Origin: Radiobacillus kanasensis
GTDB taxonomy: Bacteria > Bacillota > Bacilli > Bacillales > Amphibacillaceae
Reading direction: 5' to 3'
Assembly (NCBI RefSeq): GCF_021049245.1
Contig: NZ_CP088020.1
Location: 1,866,001-1,930,000 of the forward strand
DNA length: 64,000 bases
The notes beneath the pieces were generated by a model, which was not told the DNA's origin, made no database searches, and was given only the letters and a program-made list of their open reading frames with translations. A program made the translations under genes and the position numbers. Positions 9,778-18,327 of this stretch are shown one piece after another; positions within the stretch are counted from its first letter, which is position 1; every line of letters starts with the position of its first letter.

Positions 9778-10071
9778 ATGAAAGAACTAAGTCCAGAACA
9801 AGTAGAAGCATTACTAGAAAATGACCAGTATGAAATAATTGATGTAAGAGAAGATGAAGAAGTGGCACAAGGTATGATTCCAGGTGCGAAGCATATCGTT
9901 TTAGGCTCATTAGAAAATAGGATGGACGAGTTAGATAAATCTAAAGAACAGATCCTCATTTGCCGATCTGGTAGAAGAAGTGAAATGGCAGCAATGCTTT
10001 TAGAAGAACAAGGATTTAAGACAACGAACATGGTCGGTGGCATGCTAGAGTGGACCGGAGAAGTAAAATAA
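9778..10071 (+). CDS. Rhodanese-like sulfurtransferase domain protein
   Basis: Single-domain rhodanese of 97 residues. The active-site loop CRSGRRS (about residue 62) contains the cysteine that carries persulfide sulfur. Probably moves sulfur for cysteine or cofactor metabolism, which fits the cysteine synthase gene starting 30 nt downstream. TTG 9769 is an alternative start closer to the A-rich AGG site; ATG 9778 is chosen because the domain begins there (MKELSPEQVE). Confidence 0.85.
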   Translation: MKELSPEQVEALLENDQYEIIDVREDEEVAQGMIPGAKHIVLGSLENRMDELDKSKEQILICRSGRRSEMAAMLLEEQGFKTTNMVGGMLEWTGEVK

Positions 10072-10101
10072 TTAAAGGTTATTCTAGAAAGGAGGGAAAG
10101 C

Positions 10102-11022
10102 ATGAAAGTCGTACAAAATATGACCGAATTAATTGGGAATACCCCAGTAGTGAAGCTTAATCGGGTTGTTCCAGAAGATGCAGCAGAAATCTATGTGAAA
10201 CTTGAAATGTTTAACCCTTCTCGAAGTGTAAAAGATCGTGCAGCTTCCAATATGATTAAACGTGCGGAAGAAAACGGACAAATACGACCAGGTCAAACCA
10301 TCATTGAACCGACAAGCGGTAACACTGGAATTGGTCTTGCGATGGTTGCGGCTGCAAAAGGTTATAAGGCTATTTTGGTCATGCCGGATAATGCAACGAA
10401 GGAACGTATCAATCTTTTAAAAGCGTACGGTGCTGAAGTGGTCTTAACTCCAAGTAAAGATAAAATGCCGGGTGCAATTGAGAAGGCTAAGGAACTACAT
10501 AAGGAAATACCGAATAGTATCATTCCACAGCAATTCGAGAACCCGGCGAATCCAGACATCCACAAGGAAACGACTGCAAAAGAAATTTACGAACAAATGG
10601 ATGGAGAGTTAGATGCGTTTGTTGCAACTGCAGGCACAGGTGGCACCATCACCGGTACTGGTGAAAAGCTGAAGGAATGGATCGATGGTTTATATATTGC
10701 GGTAGTGGAACCAAAAGGTTCCCCGGTTCTGTCAGGTGGAAAGCCCGGAAGTCATAAATTAGTAGGAACTAGCCCAGGCTTTATTCCACTTATCTTAAAT
10801 ACGACTATTTATGATGAAATCATCCAAATTGGGGATGAAGATGCAATTCAAATGCTAAAAGACCTCGCTGCAAATGAAGGTTTATTTACAGGTTTATCTG
10901 GTGGCGCGGCCGTTTTTGCTGCCATTCAAGTGGCGAAAAGGTTAGGTAAAGGTAAAAAAGTTCTTTGCATTGCTCCCGACACGGGGGAGCGATATTTAAG
11001 TATGAATCTTTTCAATGAATAA
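10102..11022 (+). CDS. cysK: Cysteine synthase (O-acetylserine sulfhydrylase)
   Basis: PLP enzyme joining O-acetylserine and sulfide to make cysteine. Lys44 in SVKDRA binds PLP, TSGNTG (around residue 73) binds the substrate carboxylate, and GTGGTITG (around residue 177) binds the PLP phosphate. 306 residues, typical. Strong ribosome site AAAGGAGGG. In an apparent operon with the rhodanese gene. It may be a secondary paralogue (YtkP-like) rather than the main CysK; family membership is secure, paralogue identity is not. Confidence 0.9.
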   Translation: MKVVQNMTELIGNTPVVKLNRVVPEDAAEIYVKLEMFNPSRSVKDRAASNMIKRAEENGQIRPGQTIIEPTSGNTGIGLAMVAAAKGYKAILVMPDNATKERINLLKAYGAEVVLTPSKDKMPGAIEKAKELHKEIPNSIIPQQFENPANPDIHKETTAKEIYEQMDGELDAFVATAGTGGTITGTGEKLKEWIDGLYIAVVEPKGSPVLSGGKPGSHKLVGTSPGFIPLILNTTIYDEIIQIGDEDAIQMLKDLAANEGLFTGLSGGAAVFAAIQVAKRLGKGKKVLCIAPDTGERYLSMNLFNE

Positions 11023-11092
11023 GATCCTATGGTTTTTCTATAGGGTCCATACATATACTAGGGATTATCGATCTGAAAATAACTCATCTTTT

Positions 11093-11121
11093 AAAACCAC
11101 CTCTTAAAGAGTAGTGGTTTT
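11093..11121 (+). terminator. Terminator-like hairpin after cysK
   Basis: Arms AAAACCAC (11093-11100) and GTGGTTTT (11114-11121) form an 8-bp stem ending in T's. It lies about 70 nt after the cysK stop; the tail is short, so it is moderate support only. Confidence 0.45.
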
Positions 11122-11135
11122 AATTGTGCTTAATT

Positions 11136-11213
11136 TTACTTATAATTACTTATTTTAGTTGCGTATTACCTATTTTATGCTTATAATTACTTATATACAA
11201 TTGCATTTACTTA
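11136..11213 (+). promoter_or_regulatory. Five phased TTACTTA repeats upstream of the DeoR gene (operator candidate)
   Basis: TTACTTA or TTACCTA starts at 11136, 11146, 11166, 11187 and 11207, that is steps of 10, 20, 21 and 20 bp. All sites therefore face one side of the helix. Two copies extend to an exact 15-bp match (11139-11153 and 11180-11194). Array and position just before the start codon suggest an autoregulatory operator of the DeoR-family protein. Confidence 0.55.
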
Positions 11214-11228
11214 AAGGGGATGAAACCT

Positions 11229-11999
11229 TTGTATCAGGAAGAGCGATTAATCTCCATCATGAATTACTTAGAGCAACACAAACGTATTAGCGTAGAAAAA
11301 ATTTGTGACTTATTTGAAGTTTCCCGTGATACAGCTAGACGTGATCTAGTGAAGTTAGAGGAACAAGGGGATATTGTGCGAACAAGAGGAGGAGCTATTT
11401 TCCCTACTTCTCCATCTCAACCAGTGGCTAATTATGCTAGGCGTTTGCAGGTTGGCTCAGATCAAAAACGTCAAATAGGAAAAAAAGCTGCTGATTTAAT
11501 CCTGCCTGGAGATAAAGTTATTTTAGATGCATCCACAACCGTTCAGTCTTGTGCAGAGCAAATCGGTCCTGTCCCTTGCACGATTATTACAAACTCGATC
11601 AATCAAGCAGACATATTGTCATCCAATACAGTTGCTAACATTTTTTTATTAGGTGGAACCTTAGAAAAGCAACATCGCTTTTTATATGGTGCTTCGGTAC
11701 TAGATAAGTTATCGAATTATTATGTTGATAAAGCTTTCATTGGAGTCGTGGGTATTTCAGAGCAAGGTTTAACCATCGCTCAGGAAGAGGATGGCATGGT
11801 GAAGAGGAAAGTGATTCAACAAGCCAAACAAGTTATTGTTTTAGCTGATTATACTAAAATTGGAGTAACTGATTTTTATCAATTCGCCACGTTAGATGAA
11901 ATAGATTTACTGATTACAGATGAAACACCAGATAAGTATTTCACAGATTTATTAAAGGCGAACAACGTAGAGCTATTGGTGACCAATGACCACGTGTAG
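11229..11999 (+). CDS. DeoR/GlpR family transcriptional regulator
   Basis: Repressor with an N-terminal DeoR-type winged helix (ISVEKICDLFEVSRDTARRDL, ~residues 20-40) and a C-terminal sugar-phosphate-binding DeoRC domain with LDASTT, NSINQA, LLGGTLE and KAFIGVVGIS. The ATG at 11220 touches the ribosome site AAAGGGG, whereas TTG 11229 has 9 nt of spacing and gives a usual DeoR N-terminus (MYQEERLISIMNYLE). No sugar operon lies beside it, so the target is unknown; five phased repeats upstream point to autoregulation. Confidence 0.88.
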   Translation: MYQEERLISIMNYLEQHKRISVEKICDLFEVSRDTARRDLVKLEEQGDIVRTRGGAIFPTSPSQPVANYARRLQVGSDQKRQIGKKAADLILPGDKVILDASTTVQSCAEQIGPVPCTIITNSINQADILSSNTVANIFLLGGTLEKQHRFLYGASVLDKLSNYYVDKAFIGVVGISEQGLTIAQEEDGMVKRKVIQQAKQVIVLADYTKIGVTDFYQFATLDEIDLLITDETPDKYFTDLLKANNVELLVTNDHV

Positions 12000-12058
12000 A
12001 ATTTTGGAGATAATAGGCGTTACTCGAAAGAGGCGTGACTATTAGGGAATGGGTGGGG

Positions 12059-12089
12059 AAGAATCCAGGTTATCCTGGATTCTTATTTT
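12059..12089. terminator. Bidirectional terminator between deoR-type gene and BCCT gene
   Basis: Stem AAGAATCCAGG (12059-12069) with CCTGGATTCTT (12074-12084), then a T-run on the plus strand. The hairpin overlaps the last codons and stop of the BCCT gene, so it does double duty as coding sequence. Confidence 0.85.
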
Positions 12090-13575
12090 TGCTTATTTTC
12101 TCTTTAGACAGTGCCTTAAAAAGCGATATAGCCATGACGATTAATATGACGGTAAAGGGAAGTGCGGATAAAAGAGATGCTGTCTGTAATCCTTGTAATC
12201 CACTACTTATGATAAGAACGACGGATATAGCCGCCATTAATACACCCCAGATAATTTTCACAAACATGCCTGGATTTAGGCTTCCTTTCGTCGTTAGCAT
12301 GGCTAACACAAAGGTCGCGGAATCAGCCGATGTGATGAGAAACGTAAAGATTAGCAAAATAGCTAAAGTGGATAGGAGTCCGGTCCATGGAAAGTAATCA
12401 AACGTTTTAAATAGAGCGCTGGTCATATCCTTATCCACTGCTTCAGCAATATCTGTTCCGTTAAAAAGGTCAAGGTGTAAGGCGGATCCTCCAAATACCG
12501 CAATCCATATTATCGCAATTAAGGGAGGGACGATCAGAACACCTACGACAAACTCTCGAATCGTTCTTCCACGTGACACTCTTGCAACAAAGGAACCGAC
12601 GAATGGAGACCATGCAATAGCCCATGCCCAATAAAAGACAGTCCAGTCTCGAACCCAAGTTCCGCCTTTATAAGGGGTTAAACGTAAGCTATATGCGATA
12701 AAGTCTTGTATATAATCTCCGATACCTAGTGTTAAGGTTTTTAAAATAAAAGCTGTTGGGCCTAAAAATAAAACAAACAGCATTAATAATAAAGCTAAGC
12801 CTAAATTCAAATTACTTAAATACTTAATCCCTTTATTTAACCCCGTTGTAGACGAAGCCAAATAAAGAACGAGTAAAATGACGGTGATAATGATTTGGAC
12901 GGTTGCATTTTTGGGGACATCAAATACAAAGTTCATGCCACCGTTAATTTGCAGAATCCCCATTCCTAAGGAAGTAGCAACTCCCATTACCGTAGCAATG
13001 ACAGCCAATATTTCAATGGTTTGTCTTAATGTCGTTTTCCCTTTTTCACCTATTAAGGGATTGAACGTTGTGCTGATCAACCCATTTTCTTTCTTTCTAA
13101 ATTGAAAGTATGCGATGGCTAGTCCCACCAAAGCAAATACCGACCATTGATGAACGCCCCAATGAAAGAATGCGTAGTGCATGGCCAAACGAGCAGCTTC
13201 TGGTGTTTGTGCTGTTTCCCCAAGTGGTGGGCGAAAGAAATGACTTAATGGTTCTGCAATGCCCCAAAAGACAAGACCAACTCCAAAGCCTGCACTAAAC
13301 AGCATACCAATCCAAGTGAAAAACGGATAGTCTGGCCTGGAGTCATCATTTCCTAATCTGATCTTACCGTATTTAGTAAAGGCCAAGAATAGTAAAAAGA
13401 TGATAAAAAACATCACCGAAAGTAAGTAAAACCAACTAAAATTACTAGTCGTAAAACCGAATATAAGAGACGCTTGAGTTTCTAATGCCTTTGGAAACAA
13501 TGCACCCCAGATCACAAACAGAGTGATAATTATCGCGGAAATCCAAAAAACAGGATTTTTTGAGTGATTTTTCAT
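12070..13575 (-). CDS. BCCT family betaine/carnitine/choline transporter (OpuD-like)
   Basis: Sodium-coupled uptake of compatible solutes, most likely glycine betaine, for osmotic protection. About twelve hydrophobic helices, with the family motif GMGILQINGGM (cation site) and the signature around WTVFYWAWAIAWSPFVG in helix 8. Short charged C-terminal tail. ATG 13575 follows GGAGG at 6 nt; an in-frame TTG lies one codon upstream. Substrate is by family inference. It supports a salt-tolerant lifestyle. Confidence 0.93.
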   Translation of the reverse strand: MKNHSKNPVFWISAIIITLFVIWGALFPKALETQASLIFGFTTSNFSWFYLLSVMFFIIFLLFLAFTKYGKIRLGNDDSRPDYPFFTWIGMLFSAGFGVGLVFWGIAEPLSHFFRPPLGETAQTPEAARLAMHYAFFHWGVHQWSVFALVGLAIAYFQFRKKENGLISTTFNPLIGEKGKTTLRQTIEILAVIATVMGVATSLGMGILQINGGMNFVFDVPKNATVQIIITVILLVLYLASSTTGLNKGIKYLSNLNLGLALLLMLFVLFLGPTAFILKTLTLGIGDYIQDFIAYSLRLTPYKGGTWVRDWTVFYWAWAIAWSPFVGSFVARVSRGRTIREFVVGVLIVPPLIAIIWIAVFGGSALHLDLFNGTDIAEAVDKDMTSALFKTFDYFPWTGLLSTLAILLIFTFLITSADSATFVLAMLTTKGSLNPGMFVKIIWGVLMAAISVVLIISSGLQGLQTASLLSALPFTVILIVMAISLFKALSKEKISKNKNPG

Positions 13576-13670
13576 CAAAAGCCTCCTTCATACCAAACTA
13601 AGGATAGTATGGATGAAAACGACTTAACATATGTAAGGGATGGAGGTGAAAAAACCTCCTCCTCTTATAA

Positions 13671-13991
13671 TTAAAATGGACCTGGTCCGAACCCGTATCC
13701 ATAGCCATACCCTGGTCTAGGACGAGGTCTTGGTCTAGGGCGTGGACGAGGTCCAAATCCGTAGCCGTACCCGTACCCGGCACCAAATCCAGGACCGTAT
13801 CCATACCCATATCCAGGACGAGGTCGACCTCCGTAACCATATCCACCAAATTCGTTTTCAAAAAGCTCTCCACCTAAATATCCTAGTCCTAATCCAACAA
13901 GGCCAGCTCCGACGGGGCCAAACCCTCCATATCTCTCGTCTTGTAAGTCAGCAGTTGGATAATATCCATTACCTACATAATGTTGATACAT
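13671..13991 (-). CDS. Gly/Tyr/Pro/Arg-rich low-complexity protein
   Basis: 106 residues. The first ~45 include a glycine-rich segment (VGAGLVGLGLGYLGGELFEN); the rest is built from GYGYG blocks and a run of alternating Arg-Pro (about seven RP units). No catalytic domain is visible. The composition resembles spore coat or surface structural proteins of bacilli, but that is inference. Strong ribosome site AAAGGAGAT before ATG 13991. The repeats in DNA come from the protein repeat; the other frames here are shadows. Confidence 0.7.
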   Translation of the reverse strand: MYQHYVGNGYYPTADLQDERYGGFGPVGAGLVGLGLGYLGGELFENEFGGYGYGGRPRPGYGYGYGPGFGAGYGYGYGFGPRPRPRPRPRPRPGYGYGYGFGPGPF

Positions 13992-14168
13992 GTTTTTATC
14001 TCCTTTCTACGCTGTTCCCCCTGGGGGATAATCTATTGGGTTATGCATGATTATCATATGATACGGGACAAATGGTGAAACGGACATACACCTAGATTCT
14101 ATGTGTATAATTATTATGAATAAAATTACATATCGTCTAATATTTATGTAAGTTAAAACAACAAACAA

Positions 14169-14182
14169 ATAAAGCGCTTACA
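14169..14182 (+). promoter_or_regulatory. Possible CcpA (cre-like) site upstream of ilvA
   Basis: ATAAAGCGCTTACA keeps most fixed positions of the cre consensus TGNAANCGNTNNCA except the first two. It lies ~110 nt before the ilvA start. CcpA is known to affect branched-chain genes in B. subtilis, but this site is only a motif match. Confidence 0.25.
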
Positions 14183-14292
14183 TTATAGTGTAGTTAAGAT
14201 TGCGATATTTTTTGAAAATTCATTGTTTTATATTCTATTCAATTGTGTTAGTATGAGTCTAACCATTTTATCGAAGTAGGAAGGGTAAACAC

Positions 14293-15552
14293 ATGAGTAC
14301 AAAATTAAAATCCATCGATATTAAAGATGTTATTATCGCACATCAACATTTAAAAGATATTGTGGTTAAAACGCCCTTACAGCGTGACGCCATATTATCA
14401 GAGCGATTCGATTGTAATGTGTATTTAAAACGGGAAGACCTTCAAGTCGTCCGCTCCTTCAAAATACGTGGGGCCTATAATTTTATGCAGAGTTTGACGA
14501 AAGAGGAACTGTCAAATGGTGTTGTATGCGCTAGTGCCGGGAACCATGCCCAAGGAGTTGCTTATTCCTGTAAAGCTTTAGGCGTAACAGGCAAAATATT
14601 CATGCCGACTACAACTCCAAGACAAAAGGTGTCAAGAGTTGAATTTTTTGGTGGCCCATTTGTAGAAATTATTTTAACAGGGGATACGTTTGATGATTCT
14701 TATCAGGAAGCAGTAGCGTACTGTGACGAATACAATATGCAGTTTATCCATCCTTTTGATGACTACAGAACAATAACCGGACAAGGAACGATTGGTCTCG
14801 AAATATTGGAGAGCATTGATGAACCTATCTCCCACGTATTTATGGGAATAGGGGGAGGCGGACTTATTTCTGGAGTTGGCTCTTACTTCAAAAATATTAG
14901 TCCACACACTAAAGTAGTTGGGGTGGAACCTGCGGGAGCCGCAAGCATGCATCAGTCTCTACAGGCAGATAAAGTTGTACGTTTGGATAAGATTGATAAA
15001 TTTGTAGATGGGGCCAGTGTAAAGCAAGTCGGTCAACTCACTTTTGAAATTGCTAAAGAGGTAATTGATGATATTGTTCTCGTTCCGGAAGGGAAAATTA
15101 GTACGACTATTGTAGATCTTTATAGTGAAAACGCAATCGTGGCAGAACCTGCTGGTACATTACCAGTGGCCGCTCTTGATTTCTACAAAGATCAAATTAA
15201 AGGAAAAAATATAGTATGTGTCGTTAGTGGTGGAAATAATGATCTCGATCGTATGCAAGAAATTAAAGAACGCTCTCTCATCTATGAAGGCTATAAGCAT
15301 TATTTTATTGTGAATTTTCCTCAAAGGGCAGGCGCTTTGCGCGAATTTATGGATGAAGTATTAGGAGATACTGATGATATCACCCGCTTCGAATATACGA
15401 AGAAGAATAATCGCGACAAGGGTCCCGTATTAGTTGGCATTGAATTGAAGCATCGAAGTGATTATGAACCACTAATTAATCGAATGGACATAAAAGGCTT
15501 TTCTTATATTGAAATCAATAAAGACCAAGATCTATTTAATCTATTAATTTGA
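14293..15552 (+). CDS. ilvA: Threonine dehydratase (biosynthetic threonine ammonia-lyase)
   Basis: PLP enzyme turning threonine into 2-oxobutanoate, the first step to isoleucine. Lys57 in SFKIRGAYN binds PLP, SAGNHAQG is the substrate loop, and a glycine-rich GIGGGGLISG binds the phosphate. The last ~80 residues (HYFIVNFPQRAGALREF onward) are an ACT-like regulatory domain, so feedback by isoleucine is expected. 419 residues, close to the B. subtilis enzyme. Alone; no other ilv genes nearby. Confidence 0.94.
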   Translation: MSTKLKSIDIKDVIIAHQHLKDIVVKTPLQRDAILSERFDCNVYLKREDLQVVRSFKIRGAYNFMQSLTKEELSNGVVCASAGNHAQGVAYSCKALGVTGKIFMPTTTPRQKVSRVEFFGGPFVEIILTGDTFDDSYQEAVAYCDEYNMQFIHPFDDYRTITGQGTIGLEILESIDEPISHVFMGIGGGGLISGVGSYFKNISPHTKVVGVEPAGAASMHQSLQADKVVRLDKIDKFVDGASVKQVGQLTFEIAKEVIDDIVLVPEGKISTTIVDLYSENAIVAEPAGTLPVAALDFYKDQIKGKNIVCVVSGGNNDLDRMQEIKERSLIYEGYKHYFIVNFPQRAGALREFMDEVLGDTDDITRFEYTKKNNRDKGPVLVGIELKHRSDYEPLINRMDIKGFSYIEINKDQDLFNLLI

Positions 15553-15562
15553 TTTAAAGAGG

Positions 15563-15638
15563 TTGTTCAAAAGTCCGGTAAAAAGGACACGGCATTTTCT
15601 TTGCTAGCTTGCTTTTCACCCTCCTTTTTGAACACGCA
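15563..15638 (+). repeat. TGTTCAAAA...TTTTTGAACA intergenic hairpin repeat
   Basis: TGTTCAAAAGTCCGG on the left and CCTTTTTGAACACGCA on the right pair as imperfect arms. A related element with the same ends lies at 63228-63290. It follows ilvA directly and may act as its terminator. Confidence 0.5.
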
Positions 15639-15899
15639 CTTAAGTATGGAATGAATTACCTGTTGAGAATCAAGCTGATACACAGTATGATAGTTATACA
15701 AGCTGCGATGTTCGTAATGTAAGTAAAGTTTTAACCTTTATACGGATATAGGGAGTTTTACATTAAATCAAGGATGACAAGCCTTCATGATGTAGAGGAA
15801 GTCAGAAATGATTTTGCGAACACCCACTTTAAATGAGTGGTGGTTTAAAACTTTCTTCATACAAGTTACGGCAATTGTGGCCTGTCTAATAATGAGTTC

Positions 15900-15929
15900 A
15901 AAACCAGTCTTTGAAGGGCTGGTTTTTTT
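15900..15929 (+). terminator. Rho-independent terminator without an obvious upstream gene
   Basis: AAAACCAG (15900-15907) pairs with CTGGTTTT (15919-15926), followed by more T's. The 250 nt before it hold no recognisable gene, so it ends either an unseen small RNA or read-through from ilvA. Nothing else was seen in 15.64-15.94 kb. Confidence 0.7.
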
Positions 15930-15946
15930 CATGTTTTAAAAAAAGA

Positions 15947-15996
15947 TTGCATAATGTGAGCTAATCTTTTATATTATCATTATTGATAATGATAAT
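15947..15996 (+). promoter_or_regulatory. Promoter with overlapping Fur box
   Basis: -35 TTGCAT (15947-15952), 17-bp spacer, -10 TATATT (15970-15975). A near-perfect Fur box covers 15973-15996: two GATAAT hexamers (15985-15990, 15991-15996) face two inverted partners (ATTATC then ATTAT). The overlap with the -10 is ideal for repression by iron-loaded Fur. Controls the three-gene operon that follows. Confidence 0.8.
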
Positions 15997-16019
15997 ATTT
16001 TCCGGAAAGGAAGAGAATT

Positions 16020-16988
16020 ATGATTGAGCAAATCATTCAAATCTATAGCGAAAAGAAGTTAGAAGGAACCTTATCATTTCCAGATAAGACACAAGAGAAG
16101 TACCCGGCTTTATTAATTTTACCTGGAACGGGGACTCTAAACCGTGACGGAAATGATCCGAAAGGGAAATTAGAGTTAAGACTTTATAAACAATTGGCCA
16201 ACTTTTTTTCCAGCCTTGGATTTATGACACTTCGATACGATAAACGTGGTGTAGGGAAGAGCGAAGGGGAGGCTGTAAGAACAGGACTATGGGATTTAGT
16301 GGAAGATGCTGAAGCCGCTTTAGAATACTTACATAAACAATCCTCTGTGGACCAGGACAACACTTTTGTGTTAGGCCATAGTGAGGGTACCACATTAGCA
16401 ACAGCTTTATACGCTCGGAAGCCGTATAGCGGTATGCTTCTGATGGCGGGTGGTGGAGAAAAAATGGAAGAAGCCATCCATCGCCAACGAAAATTAGCCT
16501 TAGAAGACTTAGCAAAAAGCAAAGGACTAAAAGGGAAACTAATCAAGTGGTTGAACGTAGTTGAAAAAGATGAAAAGAAAAACAAAGCGTTAATGGAAAA
16601 AATCAAAACATCAGATACTGATTATATCCGAATACAAGGATTTTTTAAGTTTCCAGCTAAGTGGATGAGAGAACACTTATCCTATGATTTAACGGGGGAT
16701 TTAGGAAAAGTTCAATGTCCGGTTCTTGCTGTAACTGGTGATAAGGATTTCCAAGCAGATGCATCGAAATTGAAAAGGCTACCTGAACTTGTTCAAGGCT
16801 CTGTGGAATACCACATCATTAAAGATATGGACCATTCGTTAAAAGAATATAAGAAGCTGCTTGATATCTCATCCTTTAAAAAAGATTACATCGCAGGGGC
16901 AGACAAGGATATTCATCCAGAACTACAAAAGATTTTCAAAGAATGGGTAGCAGATCAATTAGAAGGAGAGGTAGCCCATGGTCAGTAA
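16020..16988 (+). CDS. Alpha/beta hydrolase (S33-like), first gene of a Fur-box operon
   Basis: Cytoplasmic hydrolase of 322 residues with no signal peptide. The nucleophile elbow is GHSEG, the early strand motif is YDKRGVGKSEG, and the likely catalytic His is in DMDHSLKEY near the C-terminus. Substrate unknown. The Fur-box promoter suggests a role in iron starvation, and ferric-siderophore esterase activity is a plausible guess only. It overlaps the next gene by 11 nt. Confidence 0.85.
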   Translation: MIEQIIQIYSEKKLEGTLSFPDKTQEKYPALLILPGTGTLNRDGNDPKGKLELRLYKQLANFFSSLGFMTLRYDKRGVGKSEGEAVRTGLWDLVEDAEAALEYLHKQSSVDQDNTFVLGHSEGTTLATALYARKPYSGMLLMAGGGEKMEEAIHRQRKLALEDLAKSKGLKGKLIKWLNVVEKDEKKNKALMEKIKTSDTDYIRIQGFFKFPAKWMREHLSYDLTGDLGKVQCPVLAVTGDKDFQADASKLKRLPELVQGSVEYHIIKDMDHSLKEYKKLLDISSFKKDYIAGADKDIHPELQKIFKEWVADQLEGEVAHGQ

Positions 16989-17769
16989 TCTTCAGTTTTC
17001 TGGAATGGCTCTGCAAGCCTTCATTGTTTTAGGGGGCGTCATTGGGTTATTCCTTTATATGAAAAAGAAAGATTTCGTATCGTGGAAAGCGATTGGAGTC
17101 GGCGTTCTTATCTTTTTTCTTTTCTCTCAAATTTTAGAAAAAATCTTGCATGTTGTTGTTTTAGCTCCAAGCGGTACCGAGTTAAAATGGAACTCTAATC
17201 CTTATGTATTTATGCTGTACGGAGGATTGGCTGCAGGCGTTTTTGAAGAAATAGGTCGTTACCTTGGCTTTAAATGGATATTAAAAAACAATCGTTCGTT
17301 TAAAGACGGCATGTCCTTTGGTTTCGGGCATGGTGGATTTGAAGCTCTATTAATTGCCCTGTTAGGTGCTGTCAATAGCTTTGTTGTGGCTACGATGATT
17401 AATTCGGGTACGTTGGACGACCTCATAGGTACAGGTGTAACAGCGGAGAGTGTGCAAACGATTAAAGAACAAGTCGTAAACACAGGCTTCTTTACCTTTA
17501 TTCTAGGAGGAGTAGAGCGATTACCGGCCATTTTACTGCATATTGCCCTTAGCTTGCTTGTCCTATACGGCGTTCATAAAGGTTTTAGATTCGTCTTATA
17601 TGCGATTGCCATTCATGCATTTGTTGACTTTGCTCCCGCCCTTTATCAAGCAGGTGTTATTACAAATCTTTGGCTCCTAGAAGTTTACTTGATTATCATT
17701 GGTGTTCTATCATTCCTAGGAATCAAACGATTAAAAATAGCATTCCAAAATAACATAAACCCCAAATAG
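16978..17769 (+). CDS. YhfC family intramembrane metalloprotease/glutamic-protease-like protein
   Basis: Membrane protein with about seven hydrophobic segments. It carries the CPBP-like motif set: EEIGR after a glycine (about residue 91), GFGHGGFEA about 30 residues later, and HAFVDF in the last third. These match the polar residues of glutamic-type intramembrane proteases such as YhfC/DUF2324. The start overlaps the hydrolase by 11 nt, so the two are probably coupled. Possible role: processing or remodelling of a membrane protein under low iron (inference). Confidence 0.82.
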   Translation: MVSNLQFSGMALQAFIVLGGVIGLFLYMKKKDFVSWKAIGVGVLIFFLFSQILEKILHVVVLAPSGTELKWNSNPYVFMLYGGLAAGVFEEIGRYLGFKWILKNNRSFKDGMSFGFGHGGFEALLIALLGAVNSFVVATMINSGTLDDLIGTGVTAESVQTIKEQVVNTGFFTFILGGVERLPAILLHIALSLLVLYGVHKGFRFVLYAIAIHAFVDFAPALYQAGVITNLWLLEVYLIIIGVLSFLGIKRLKIAFQNNINPK

Positions 17770-17784
17770 AAAGAGGTGAAGGGG

Positions 17785-18327
17785 TTGAAAGAATCTAAAG
17801 CAGATTTGTTGTTACATCCAGTTCGAATGAGAATTGTTCAATCCTTAATCAATGGGAAAGGGTTGACCGTTCAACAAATGCAACAACGATTAACCGATAT
17901 TCCGCAAGCTTCTTTCTATAGGCATTTAAAAAAACTTGTGGAAGGGGATGTGATCCATGTTTTAGATGAACGTCCCGTGCGAGGTACAGTTGAAAAGGTA
18001 TATGCCATTCAAAAAGAATCTGTAAATCTCGGTCCAGATGAATTAAAGAATGTGACCAAAGAAGAGCATATGGCTATGTTTATGAAGTATATCGTAACTG
18101 TATTAAATGATTTTGAACGGTATATTTATCAGGAGGATGCTGATTTCGTAAAAGATATGGCTGGCTATCGACAAGCTACCTTTTACGCAACTGATGAAGA
18201 ATATGTGGAATTTCTGCAAACGATTGGAAAGTCTGTTCGTACCTTGATAGAAAACGACCCTGGAGATAACCGAAAAAAACGAACATTTTCTACGATTGTA
18301 ACCACAGATCACTCGCCGTCCTCATGA
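17785..18327 (+). CDS. Winged-helix (ArsR-like) transcriptional regulator
   Basis: Third gene of the Fur-box operon, 15 nt after YhfC. N-terminal wHTH: HPVRMRIVQSL, then recognition segment PQASFYRHLKKLVEGDVI and wing ERPVRGTVEKVYA. The rest is helical, with no metal-binding cysteine pair visible. TTG 17785 is chosen because GAGGTG lies 6 nt before it and the product starts at the domain; GTG 17776 is an in-frame alternative. Target genes unknown, perhaps its own operon. Confidence 0.82.
   Translation: MKESKADLLLHPVRMRIVQSLINGKGLTVQQMQQRLTDIPQASFYRHLKKLVEGDVIHVLDERPVRGTVEKVYAIQKESVNLGPDELKNVTKEEHMAMFMKYIVTVLNDFERYIYQEDADFVKDMAGYRQATFYATDEEYVEFLQTIGKSVRTLIENDPGDNRKKRTFSTIVTTDHSPSS

Noticed and set aside
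13671..13850. Apparent tandem DNA repeat that might suggest a CRISPR or minisatellite
   Set aside because: The repetition follows codons of the RP and GY blocks with no spacer structure.
13598..14050. Overlapping frames on both strands in the GYGYG/RPRP region
   Set aside because: They are other frames of the same repetitive DNA; only 13671-13991 has a good ribosome site and a sensible start.
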